From assembly GCA_947095945.1 (NCBI GenBank), contig CAMUQM010000023.1:1-16113 (forward strand): 16,113 bases of DNA, written 5' to 3'. The translations under genes were made by a program, and so were the position numbers. This DNA comes from an uncultured Prevotella sp. (lineage in GTDB: Bacteria; Bacteroidota; Bacteroidia; Bacteroidales; Bacteroidaceae). The notes beneath the pieces were generated by a model. The model did no database searches. It was given only the letters and a program-made list of their open reading frames with translations, and was not told the origin of the DNA. Positions 1 to 6,947 of the stretch are shown here, piece by piece (position 1 is the first letter of the stretch; the number at the start of each line of letters is the position of its first letter).

Positions 1-623
1 ACCGCGAAACAGATATGGTTTTATTCCAGTCAACTGACAAGAAAACCTCAAAACCGCTTGCTGATGCTGAGGGGCCGATAAGTGGAACGGAGTATATGAC
101 ACACAATAACCTGCGTGGTTCTGTGTGGACCTTCCTTTTCCGTAAGGAGATTTTGCACGATCTTCGCTTCCCGAAGGGGCTATTCCATGAGGATGAGGAG
201 TTTGTGCCACAGATTATGTTGCGTGCTGAAAGCATTTATACAACCAATAACAAGGCTTACTACTATCGTAAACGGGAGAACTCAACGATGCACAAGCGTG
301 ACAAACGTTGGCACATCCGTCGTCTATCCGATGCCGAACAAGTTATCTATCGTTTGAAAGAGCGAGTCGACTATCTCCCTGTCAAAGAGCGTATCGCTAT
401 GGAACGGCGTATCGCCCAGCTGACAATGGACCACATTTACAACGTGATAACGATGACACATGATGAGACTCATCTCAATCACGTGCTGCAACGTCTGTCC
501 CGACATGGGCTTTTCCCCCTGCCTGATAAGGACTATACAAGTAAGTATAAGTGGTTCAGAAGAATGACAAACAGCAGTTTCGGTCGTAAGACATTGATAA
601 TGCTTCTGAGAGCAAAGGGGTAA
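1..623 (+). CDS. Family 2 glycosyltransferase, C-terminal part (5' end outside window)
   Basis: This is probably an inner-membrane-associated or cytoplasmic transferase adding a sugar from a nucleotide-sugar donor during capsule, exopolysaccharide or O-antigen synthesis. The reading frame is open to the left edge (codons for R-E-T-D precede the first ATG at 15), so the gene starts outside the window and the N-terminal GT-A nucleotide-binding half with its DxD motif is missing here. Visible features match the C-terminal half of bacterial GT2 enzymes: an NNLRGSVWTFLF segment, LRFPKGLFHEDEEFVPQI with the HED catalytic-type motif, then YYYRKRENSTM, a common substrate-side motif in this family. 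A basic C-terminal tail follows. A second glycosyltransferase lies 365 bp downstream on the same strand, which supports a polysaccharide locus. The GT2 call is firm; the acceptor and sugar are unknown. Confidence 0.85.
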   Translation, partial: RETDMVLFQSTDKKTSKPLADAEGPISGTEYMTHNNLRGSVWTFLFRKEILHDLRFPKGLFHEDEEFVPQIMLRAESIYTTNNKAYYYRKRENSTMHKRDKRWHIRRLSDAEQVIYRLKERVDYLPVKERIAMERRIAQLTMDHIYNVITMTHDETHLNHVLQRLSRHGLFPLPDKDYTSKYKWFRRMTNSSFGRKTLIMLLRAKG

Positions 624-628
624 TTCAC

Positions 629-888
629 AATTCATAATTCATAATTCATAATTCATAATTATGATTACCGCAATAGCTGGCAATTTGCAATTCAAATATC
701 AGAGTTCAAAATAAATAATAATGATGACTACAATAGTTCAACATTATTCGAATAAAGTTCAAAATAGATAATTATGATAACATTCAGAGATAAATGATTA
801 ATTCATATTTATGATTACCCAGCCTATCAAACAACAATAGCAAACTCGGTAATCATAATTATGAATTGTGAATTGTGAATTATGAATT
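629..888. repeat. AT-rich segment bounded by 42-bp inverted repeats (MITE-like)
   Basis: Positions 629-670 and 847-888 are inverted repeats of each other, matching at 40 of 42 positions by eye. The innermost 20 bp (651-670 against 847-866) match perfectly. The arms consist mostly of the heptamer AATTCAT or its complement ATGAATT. The left cluster begins directly at the stop codon of the upstream glycosyltransferase gene (the TAA at 621-623 opens the AT-rich run). No transposase or convincing target-site duplication is visible. A non-autonomous element or a long hairpin-forming repeat are both possible. Confidence 0.7.
703..782. repeat. Degenerate direct repeat, about 53-bp period
   Basis: Inside the inverted-repeat segment, a 26-bp stretch beginning AGTTCAAAATA at about 703 recurs at about 756, differing at three positions. 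Weaker relatives of its TAATTATGATTAC part are seen near 657 and 808. This looks like decayed copies of the same AT-rich repeat family that makes up the flanking arms. No coding potential was seen. Confidence 0.45.
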
Positions 889-978
889 AAGGCTAATCAT
901 AATTATGAATTGTGAATTATGAATTATGAATTAAGGCTAATCATAATTATGAATTGTGAATTATGAATTATGAATTAC
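850..978 (+). repeat. Three tandem 44-bp units built of 7-bp repeats
   Basis: Unit 1 (850-893), unit 2 (894-937) and unit 3 (938-978, truncated) each begin TAATCATAATTATGAATTGTG and continue with heptamers GAATTGT or GAATTAT. Units 1 and 2 end in AATTAAGGC and differ at one base. Unit 1 overlaps the right arm of the 42-bp inverted repeat, so the arm appears to have been triplicated. The array runs up to and into the possible ATG at 970 of the next glycosyltransferase gene. Confidence 0.8.
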
Positions 979-987
979 AAAAGACAC

Positions 988-2082
988 ATGAATATCCTTC
1001 TCTTAGGCGAATATAGCAACGTACATAACACGCTGGCAAAGGGGCTGCGTGAACTTGGACATACAGTAACGGTGGTCTCAAATGGAGACTTCTGGAAGAA
1101 TTACCCACGTGATATTGATGTTTCCAGACGACCGGGTAAGATGGGTGGTATGCTTCTGATGGCAAAAATCTATACGCTACTACCCCATTTGCGAGGCTAT
1201 GACATTGTGCAATTCATCAATCCAATGTTCTTTGAATTAAAGGCGGAACGACTCTTTCCACTCTTTCGTTATCTCAAAAAGCATAATAAAAAAGTTGTTC
1301 TATGTGGTTTCGGAATGGATTATTATTGGGTGAACACCTGCTCAACGACGATGCCACTGCGTTATAGCGACTTCAATATCGGTAAGGATTTGCGCCAGAA
1401 TAAGGAGGCTATCGTCGAGAGAAAGGATTGGATTGGTACAGAAAAAGAACGCCTAAACCGATTGATGGCGGAGCAATGCGACGGTATTGTGACAGGACTC
1501 TATGAGTATTGGCGTTGTTACGAGCCGCATTTCCCAGAGAAAACAACCTTTATCCCCTTCCCTATCGTTGTGGGCGAAGCACCTGTCATAGCCGATGAAA
1601 CGCCCGAAAAGCTGAACCTCTTTATTGGAATCAGCAAGAACCGCTCTGTCTATAAAGGAACGGATATCATGTTGCGAGCCGCAGAAGCCGTAAAAGAACA
1701 ATATCCCGACCGCCTCAACCTCACTGTTGTTAACGGTCTTCCTTTTGACGAATACGTGCAAACGATGCTCGGTTCTGATGCTATCATGGACCAGCTCTAT
1801 AGCTATACGCCTTCCATGAACCCGCTTGAAGCGATGTCACACGGTATTATCTGTATCGGTGGTGGTGAACCAGAGAACTATGAAATTATCAACGAGACCA
1901 CGCTCCGACCCATAATCAACGTCCTACCGACTTACGAAAGCTGTGTTGCAGAACTTACCCGCCTCGTCAACAACCTCTCTCTCATTCCTCAACTGCGCCG
2001 CGAAAGCTATGAATATGTACGCAAACATCATGACCATATCAAGGTTGCCCGTCAGTATGAGGATTTCTATCAAACGTTATAG
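988..2082 (+). CDS. Glycosyltransferase, GT-B fold (GT4-like)
   Basis: This predicted cytoplasmic glycosyltransferase transfers an activated sugar, probably for surface polysaccharide or lipopolysaccharide. The start at 988 gives MNILLLGEYSNVHNTLAKGL, a classic GT-B N-terminus with a first beta strand and a glycine-containing turn. The in-frame ATG at 970 lies inside the 7-bp repeat array and adds only six residues (MNYKRH), so I prefer 988. From 988 the protein is 364 residues, normal for the family. The C-terminal half contains LFIGISKNRSVYKGTDI, the donor-domain strand-turn, and SMNPLEAMSHGIICIGGGEPE near residue 275-300, which resembles the GT4 region carrying the glutamates that contact the nucleotide sugar. 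Neighbouring genes upstream include a GT2 enzyme. Donor and acceptor are not predictable. Confidence 0.85.
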   Translation: MNILLLGEYSNVHNTLAKGLRELGHTVTVVSNGDFWKNYPRDIDVSRRPGKMGGMLLMAKIYTLLPHLRGYDIVQFINPMFFELKAERLFPLFRYLKKHNKKVVLCGFGMDYYWVNTCSTTMPLRYSDFNIGKDLRQNKEAIVERKDWIGTEKERLNRLMAEQCDGIVTGLYEYWRCYEPHFPEKTTFIPFPIVVGEAPVIADETPEKLNLFIGISKNRSVYKGTDIMLRAAEAVKEQYPDRLNLTVVNGLPFDEYVQTMLGSDAIMDQLYSYTPSMNPLEAMSHGIICIGGGEPENYEIINETTLRPIINVLPTYESCVAELTRLVNNLSLIPQLRRESYEYVRKHHDHIKVARQYEDFYQTL

Positions 2083-2220
2083 ACTTTCATTCGACTAACG
2101 GAATATCTGAAATATATTTACAAAACATGCACTGCTTTATGCCCCATTTTAAGTAAAAAACAGCGTTTTCCACCAACTTTGCAACTCATTCTCAATCAAC
2201 AAGTTACAGACCAGCGAAAG

Positions 2221-2330
2221 AAAAGGTGCTTAATTTGACTTCAAAAGGGCGTTACTTAGACCTCAAAAGGGCATCTTTTGCAAGCCAAGTGGGCATCTTT
2301 TAGAAGCCAAAAGAGCATATATTGGTTTTG
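2221..2330 (+). repeat. 22-bp-period repeat array, copy A (5 units)
   Basis: Five contiguous units of exactly 22 bp start at 2221, 2243, 2265, 2287 and 2309. They begin AAAAGGTGC, AAAAGGGCG, AAAAGGGCA, AAGTGGGCA and AAAAGAGCA, and the middle units continue TCTTTT. Unit 3 carries a small perfect stem AAAAG/CTTTT. The array matches copy B (13208-13317) in inverted orientation, unit for unit, at 95 of 110 positions by eye. There are no spacers of constant length between conserved repeats, so it is not CRISPR. Confidence 0.85.
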
Positions 2331-2619
2331 AGATGTACGAAAATTATTTACAAACATCGGTAAACAAAGGAATAAGTTGTTTGTAGTAAGCAGAAAGAAA
2401 TGGTCATAGATAAACATCATAACTATTTGCCATTTTAGTACTTCTTATTTTATAGTTTATCCTTTCTATAAGACCATTTGATACTGAATTGTCATACACC
2501 TGCAAATATATATCTTACTTCCAATCTACACATTTAACAGAAGAAACAAATAAAACAAAATCTGTAAAGACTCTAATAACCGATTGGAGCTTATGTTTAT
2601 TGGATAGTCATAAAAACAA

Positions 2620-2661
2620 TTTTACCACAGTCCAGCAAAAAGATGCCAAACTGTGGTAAAA
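2620..2661 (-). terminator. Hairpin terminator of the secreted-protein gene
   Basis: A perfect 12-bp inverted repeat, TTTTACCACAGT (2620-2631) and ACTGTGGTAAAA (2650-2661), encloses an 18-nt loop. Read on the minus strand it lies 34 bp beyond the stop codon at 2695 and is followed by ATTGTTTTTATG, giving a U-rich tail. The A/T-flanked stem may also work in the plus direction. Confidence 0.8.
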
Positions 2662-2694
2662 TATTTATTGATAGTTACTTATGCTTGAAAAGTT

Positions 2695-4926
2695 TTACTT
2701 TACAATGTACTTCTTGTTGTTTACAATATAGATACCCTTAGGGAGTCCCTCTAATGAGGTAGCCCCAGCACGAACCACTTGTCCGTTGAGGTTATATACG
2801 GTACCCATCACCTCATTATTATGATTCTCTACAACAACATTGTCAATACCAGTAACCATGTCCTCTTCAACACCATCAATGAAGAATCGTATAGTCTTTG
2901 CATATGCCTGAGAACCTGTTGCAATCCAGCAACGGAATCCCTTGATTGGGAGAGGATTCTGTGTAAAGTACCACTTACCATCTTTTGAACCTAAAGCATA
3001 AGAGTTTGCAGGAACAACTTTATTAGTCTGATTGATAACTGAACCGCAGAACTGCAACTTCTCATCTGGTGTTGTAGATGTCGTAGCACTCTCCTTGATT
3101 ACACCATTGCTGTAGTTACTTAGCGTAGAAGGGTCTGTTTTTAACGACACACTGTTGATAACGTAGTAAGGAGCCTTCACCTCTATCCATGAATTATCCT
3201 TCAACTGCTTCCTGTATGGGTCTTCCTGATTAAAACCAGTAGGTACTTTCACCGGTTTGATGAGATAGAGCTGGTTTGCATGTATAGCAATTGCTTCGTC
3301 ATTGCTAAGGTCAACACTCTTGAACTCAATACGCTGCTTTACGGTTCCATGCTGCTTTGGATGTTGTGAGAGCTTCACATTCTCACCGAATGCAGTCTTT
3401 ACCTGACCAGCCGTAAGGTTTACAGGAAGCATGATAGAGTTCCATGCATTGAGTTTCATCGTACGCTTCAGAATAAGAGTACCTGCTGTGTGGGGATCAA
3501 CCTGCTGCTGGATATAGTGAATACTCTCCTGTCTTTCATCTAAAACAAGGTCATTATTACCACAATACTGCAGCTGTACGTTATCCCAACAAGTCCAGTC
3601 AAGGTCTTCTGTAGAGTTGCTTATCTCTATACCAATATCCAATGTAGAATTATTGTCTGGAACATAGACAAGAACCGTATTGTTATACTTACCCATTTCA
3701 AATTGCATACCAGCTTTGACGTATGGGCTTATCAAAGGACTTGAACCAGTAGGAAGATTTGTACCATCATAAACCTTAAGCATATCAGCCTTAGTATAGC
3801 TGAACTCATGGTTAAACTTATTCAGCTCTGTACTTACGTTAGAAATGGTAGCATTGGTTCCCTGTACCCTTGCAAACAACTTTGATACCATATTGCTTCC
3901 ATTATCTCTGTTATAGAAACCATTACAAGAAACCTTATACCAACCCTTCTTAATGGTCTGGACAGACTGAGTTATTTTTCCATTTGCATTGGCATCATTG
4001 CCTACATTACGAACATTTGCTGTAGTGTAGCCAGCATACTCTGCCATATAATAGTTACTTGATATAGCACCATTTCCTACATAGTAGGTGTAATCTTTCG
4101 AGTTTGGCTTGAAAAGGAAAGCTGTTGGTTTCTCAAACTTCCATGTCAAACCATCAGTTGCTTTCCATTTTTCCACATAGATATTACCACGTTCAAAGTT
4201 CTGGTCAAAGATGAGGAATGTTGCATCAGAAGGTTCTTCATCTGAGGCATACGTATCCTTAAAGTCATCTTTCAAGTCTTTCTTTGTAACGAACTTCCAT
4301 TTGCTGTAATCGCCGTCAGGAGTATTACGAGGATATGTTACTTCATACGTTTTTCCTGTTCCTGTATGTGCCATTGAAAGATAGATTTCGCCTCCCATAC
4401 CTGCACGGGTCTCGTCATTATAGCAATGGATATAATAAGTATTACCACCATCGCTTGTTTTCTCTATCTTCCACTTCAAAATACCATTCTTATGATTGGT
4501 ATTAGTATAACTATCTTTAAAGTCTACTCCTCGGTCAACATATACTCGGTTATAGTTGATTATGTTATTTGGTCCCGGAGTATCCATCTGACGTCCGAAA
4601 GCAATATACTTTCCTTCCGTTGTTACCAGCGGACCTGTCATTGTATAAACACCTGTCTCCGATGTGCTTTGAACATGAGTTGTCATTCCGACATTAAAGC
4701 CTATCACCACCGTTCCCCAGTAGCTACCAGTATTAAGAAACTTACCTGTGCCGACATTATAGAGATATACCGTACCCATATCATCGTCGGTTTTATCGAC
4801 TATGCTATTGAGTGGATTTCCAATCCATACGTGGTTTGCATCCTGTCCCTGTGCCATTGCACCCGTATGGGTCAACAAGCCTAACATAACCAAGGCTGTT
4901 GTTATAAGTGTAAAATGTCTTACCAT
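2695..4926 (-). CDS. Secreted multidomain protein with T9SS-like C-terminal tail
   Basis: This predicted exported or surface protein of 743 residues has no identified enzymatic motif. Residues 1-25 form a signal peptide with a hydrophobic core and likely cleavage at AMA|Q. Residues 50-80 (GTVYLYNVGTGKFLNTGSYWG) resemble segments seen in Prevotella surface proteins with ricin-like or lectin-like folds. Residues about 291-455 look like a beta-sandwich or carbohydrate-binding-type module ending in WTCWDNVQLQYCG. Residues about 480-580 contain the W-N-x-I-M-L-P-V-x-L and later LYLIKP pattern common in Bacteroidales secreted proteins. The last 51 residues (VYNLNGQVV, then LPKGIYIVNNKKYIVK) match the type A sorting-tail style of the type IX secretion system or its Prevotella variant. 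The gene follows the small peptide gene by 43 bp, probably as one transcript. Adhesin or glycan binder is plausible; the role is unproven. Confidence 0.75.
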   Translation of the reverse strand: MVRHFTLITTALVMLGLLTHTGAMAQGQDANHVWIGNPLNSIVDKTDDDMGTVYLYNVGTGKFLNTGSYWGTVVIGFNVGMTTHVQSTSETGVYTMTGPLVTTEGKYIAFGRQMDTPGPNNIINYNRVYVDRGVDFKDSYTNTNHKNGILKWKIEKTSDGGNTYYIHCYNDETRAGMGGEIYLSMAHTGTGKTYEVTYPRNTPDGDYSKWKFVTKKDLKDDFKDTYASDEEPSDATFLIFDQNFERGNIYVEKWKATDGLTWKFEKPTAFLFKPNSKDYTYYVGNGAISSNYYMAEYAGYTTANVRNVGNDANANGKITQSVQTIKKGWYKVSCNGFYNRDNGSNMVSKLFARVQGTNATISNVSTELNKFNHEFSYTKADMLKVYDGTNLPTGSSPLISPYVKAGMQFEMGKYNNTVLVYVPDNNSTLDIGIEISNSTEDLDWTCWDNVQLQYCGNNDLVLDERQESIHYIQQQVDPHTAGTLILKRTMKLNAWNSIMLPVNLTAGQVKTAFGENVKLSQHPKQHGTVKQRIEFKSVDLSNDEAIAIHANQLYLIKPVKVPTGFNQEDPYRKQLKDNSWIEVKAPYYVINSVSLKTDPSTLSNYSNGVIKESATTSTTPDEKLQFCGSVINQTNKVVPANSYALGSKDGKWYFTQNPLPIKGFRCWIATGSQAYAKTIRFFIDGVEEDMVTGIDNVVVENHNNEVMGTVYNLNGQVVRAGATSLEGLPKGIYIVNNKKYIVK

Positions 4927-4969
4927 CTTTACTATACTTTCTTATTTTTACTCCAGTTTTAACTAATAA

Positions 4970-5194
4970 TTAATCTTCCCATATACTATGATTAATAATA
5001 CCCCATGGTGTACTTGGCTTAGCACCAATATCGTCAGGGTCTTCAGGTATAATAGGCTCATTATCCTTACCTCCCTGCTCAGGGTTACCATCTCCATCAT
5101 TATCAATCTGTGATGCACCGGGTAATTGCATTACCTCATCAGAATTAAAAGCCACAATTTCTGCAAGCGGCTTTTGGTAAACTTTTTTCATCAT
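4970..5194 (-). CDS. Small acidic peptide, KKxYxKP family, unknown function
   Basis: This 74-residue protein begins MMKKVYQKPLAEIVAF and continues to EVMQLPGAS. The pattern (basic KKxYxKP start, a short hydrophobic strand, then a Leu-Pro-Gly-Ala-Ser turn) is one I recognise from many short orphan proteins of Bacteroides and Prevotella that lie beside secreted-protein genes. The remainder is rich in Asp, Glu, Pro and Gly (DNDGDGNPEQGG, PEDPDD) and ends in WED. There is no clear signal peptide, membrane segment or catalytic motif. Either of the first two ATG codons could be the start. It sits 43 bp upstream of the large secreted protein and downstream of a good promoter, so the two probably share a transcript. 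It could be a precursor peptide, a chaperone-like partner or a leader peptide; none is established. Confidence 0.65.
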   Translation of the reverse strand: MMKKVYQKPLAEIVAFNSDEVMQLPGASQIDNDGDGNPEQGGKDNEPIIPEDPDDIGAKPSTPWGIINHSIWED

Positions 5195-5882
5195 TCTTCT
5201 ATGATTATATACATTCTTCTAATAAAGTGATTAATCTATTCCAAGATTTACGATCAGATTTGCAGAGAGTATCTTATAATCTTCTGCACCAATACTTTTA
5301 AGGTGAAAAAACAATCAAATAAACTTTACACTGATTATACAACACCTAAATGTTTTGCATAAGACTATAATCTACTATATATAGTGCTTCTAAAAGTCAG
5401 CGCGTGTATCCTGATATATTTCCGCCAGCTTTCACTTTTTGTTTTGTACTATTCTAAAATAGATTTATATCTTTTGCGGTGCAAAGGTAGTATTTTTCTT
5501 ATTTACAATTAACCGTTTAAGTCAAATTAACCATATTTTAAATAATAGTAACTACTGGCAATAATGAACGTTGAATATCAAGAATTATAAACGTAATAAC
5601 GTGTCAAAAAGACTCGAAATGACTTTCTTCACCAATTTTTCTCATGTATCTGTTTATGTAACTTTCTGATAATCAATAATATTTTATGCGCCTTATAACT
5701 GAACAGTTTCAAATAATAAATAGACAATAATTACAAAGATAACAGACATTTTCAAACCGAAATGTTAAACACTTTCGTCAGAGATATTACGCAAGTGTTT
5801 TAATATTAAAAGTCCACACATCAAACGAATAGGATGGGCAGGGCTTCTCTCAATTGAAAGACACTTATTCAAGATTACATAA
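5195..5882. other. 688-bp intergenic region with long mRNA leader
   Basis: No gene is seen. The lower part (5195 to about 5475) would be the untranslated leader of the peptide/secreted-protein transcript. It contains an imperfect stem at 5393-5432, read on the minus strand as AAAGCTGGCG with CGCTGACTTT (one mismatch, two G-U pairs). The upper part, to 5882, is AT-rich DNA upstream of the promoter and downstream of the AraC-family gene. No convincing terminator for that gene was found; a short palindrome around CAATTG near 5850 is weak. Confidence 0.55.
5482..5489 (-). promoter_or_regulatory. Bacteroidota -7 promoter element for the peptide operon
   Basis: On the minus strand this reads TACCTTTG followed by C, an exact match to the TAnnTTTG consensus used by the primary sigma factor of Bacteroidota. 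Upstream an ATTG (5506-5509) is a weak candidate for the -33 box, at slightly short spacing. Transcription would begin near 5475, leaving a leader of about 280 nt before the peptide gene. Confidence 0.65.
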
Positions 5883-6749
5883 CTACTTATATGTAGTCTC
5901 TTGATAAGCACGAGGGGTTATACCCGTTTCGCGTTTAAAGAATTTCGAGAAAGCAGAAGCACTGGGGAAGTTCATGCGATTTGCAATTTCATAAGCCATC
6001 ATTCCGTTGGTTTTTAATAGTAGTTTCGCCTCCTGTATAGTAGCACGGTTAATCCAATACATCACGCTCTGACCACTTGTTTTCTTTATAAGTGCAGAGA
6101 GATGATGCGGCGTTATATGAAGTAGGGAGGCGTAAAAAGGTATTGAACGTTCTTGCATACAATGTTGTTTAATCAGCCGTTTGAATTGGAGAAAGAGCTC
6201 CTGTATACGTGTAGAATTATCATTCATAACGCTTTCTGATTCTGTTTCCTTCAACTCCTGAACATCAGAAACAATAGCATTAAAAAGGTTGTGTACAGTC
6301 TTCTTACGATAAGGAGAAAGCTGTATGATATCCCATAAAAGATAATACATTCTCAGCAATCTATCAAACTCTGATGGAGAAGATTTATATATCACCTCTT
6401 CGGGTATCTCAATACTATCTCTAAACACAATAGCCATCACACGAGCATCGTCAGAAATCTTATTAATTTCAACGATAGTATCAGCAGCAATCAAAATTGC
6501 ATTTCCTTTCTCTACATGGTAATCCTGCAGATTGATACATATCTCTGCACTACCTTCCATCACAAGAACCAAACGAGGCTCTACCATTTGATATATTTCT
6601 TTCACATCAAGAATAGGACTCCGCTGTAAACTTCCATTGAGAACAAGAACTGCATCGTCATTGACAAAGGACTCGCCCTGCAGGCTAAGAATCTCATCCA
6701 TGTTCAGACTATCTATTGAAAAATGATTTATAACCTTCACTGTACTCAT
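5883..6749 (-). CDS. AraC/XylS-family transcriptional regulator
   Basis: This 288-residue cytoplasmic DNA-binding regulator likely controls the divergently transcribed export operon. The N-terminal 110 or so residues look like a cupin sensor domain (RLVLVMEGSAEICINLQDYHV, then KGNAILIAADTIVEI). The C-terminal 87 residues form the double helix-turn-helix domain: the first HTH around residues 206-226 (ASLLHITPHHLSALIKKTSG) and the second around 250-272, ending in the family signature FPSASAFSKFFKRETGITPRAY. The intervening WINRATIQEAKLLLK is the typical linker helix. The gene is divergent from the exporter with a 198-bp shared control region that holds a perfect inverted repeat. The ligand is unknown; similar placements often control multidrug or stress-responsive pumps. 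Confidence 0.9.
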   Translation of the reverse strand: MSTVKVINHFSIDSLNMDEILSLQGESFVNDDAVLVLNGSLQRSPILDVKEIYQMVEPRLVLVMEGSAEICINLQDYHVEKGNAILIAADTIVEINKISDDARVMAIVFRDSIEIPEEVIYKSSPSEFDRLLRMYYLLWDIIQLSPYRKKTVHNLFNAIVSDVQELKETESESVMNDNSTRIQELFLQFKRLIKQHCMQERSIPFYASLLHITPHHLSALIKKTSGQSVMYWINRATIQEAKLLLKTNGMMAYEIANRMNFPSASAFSKFFKRETGITPRAYQETTYK

Positions 6750-6777
6750 AAAGTTTCCTTTTTGTATGATTATATTG

Positions 6778-6785
6778 CAAATATA
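6778..6785 (-). promoter_or_regulatory. Possible -7 element of the AraC-family gene
   Basis: The minus strand reads TATATTTG followed by C, matching TAnnTTTG, 28 bp upstream of the start codon. This predicts a short leader containing AAAGGAAAC as a possible ribosome binding site. No good -33 box is visible, so the call is moderate. Confidence 0.45.
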
Positions 6786-6852
6786 ACATTATTCTACTAA
6801 GATAAAGAATAATATTAAAATTAATCGTACAAAAAAGCAATTTTATCTAACC

Positions 6853-6902
6853 TTTGGATAATCAGACTGTAAGGAAGATATAATATCTTTGCATTATCCA
6901 AA
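6853..6902. promoter_or_regulatory. Inverted-repeat operator around the exporter promoter
   Basis: TTTGGATAAT (6853-6862) and ATTATCCAAA (6893-6902) form a perfect 10-bp inverted repeat with centres 40 bp apart, close to four helical turns. It brackets the -7 element at 6884-6891 and overlaps the expected transcription start. It lies between the AraC-family gene and the exporter operon, making it the best candidate regulator binding site in the window. Confidence 0.55.
6884..6891 (+). promoter_or_regulatory. -7 promoter element of the exporter operon
   Basis: TATCTTTG matches the TAnnTTTG consensus. The only upstream TTTG is at 6853-6856, with 27 bp between boxes, longer than usual. A missing or mis-spaced -33 box is consistent with activator dependence. 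Transcription would start about 50 bp before the first gene. Confidence 0.6.
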
Positions 6903-6947
6903 CAAAAAAGGCCAGAAATTAAGTAAACAAGCATAAACATATAAGGT

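Larger units (their letters stand above)
2083..2694. other. Convergent intergenic region (612 bp)
   Basis: This gap lies between the 3' end of the glycosyltransferase gene and the 3' end of the minus-strand secreted-protein gene. It holds the 22-bp-period array (2221-2330) and a hairpin terminator (2620-2661). The rest is AT-rich, with stop codons in all frames at short intervals and no recognisable gene. No clear terminator for the plus-strand glycosyltransferase gene was seen before the array. Confidence 0.7.

Noticed and set aside
629..978. Possible insertion sequence from the inverted ends
   Set aside because: Only about 260 bp long with no transposase frame and no clear target duplication; kept only as a repeat.
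2221..2330. Possible CRISPR array from regularly spaced repeats
   Set aside because: The units are contiguous, 22 bp, and diverge gradually; there are no unique spacers and no cas genes.
4426..4884. 152-aa open frame on the plus strand inside the secreted-protein gene
   Set aside because: It lies wholly antisense to a well-supported gene with a signal peptide and C-terminal tail, and its translation looks like no protein family.
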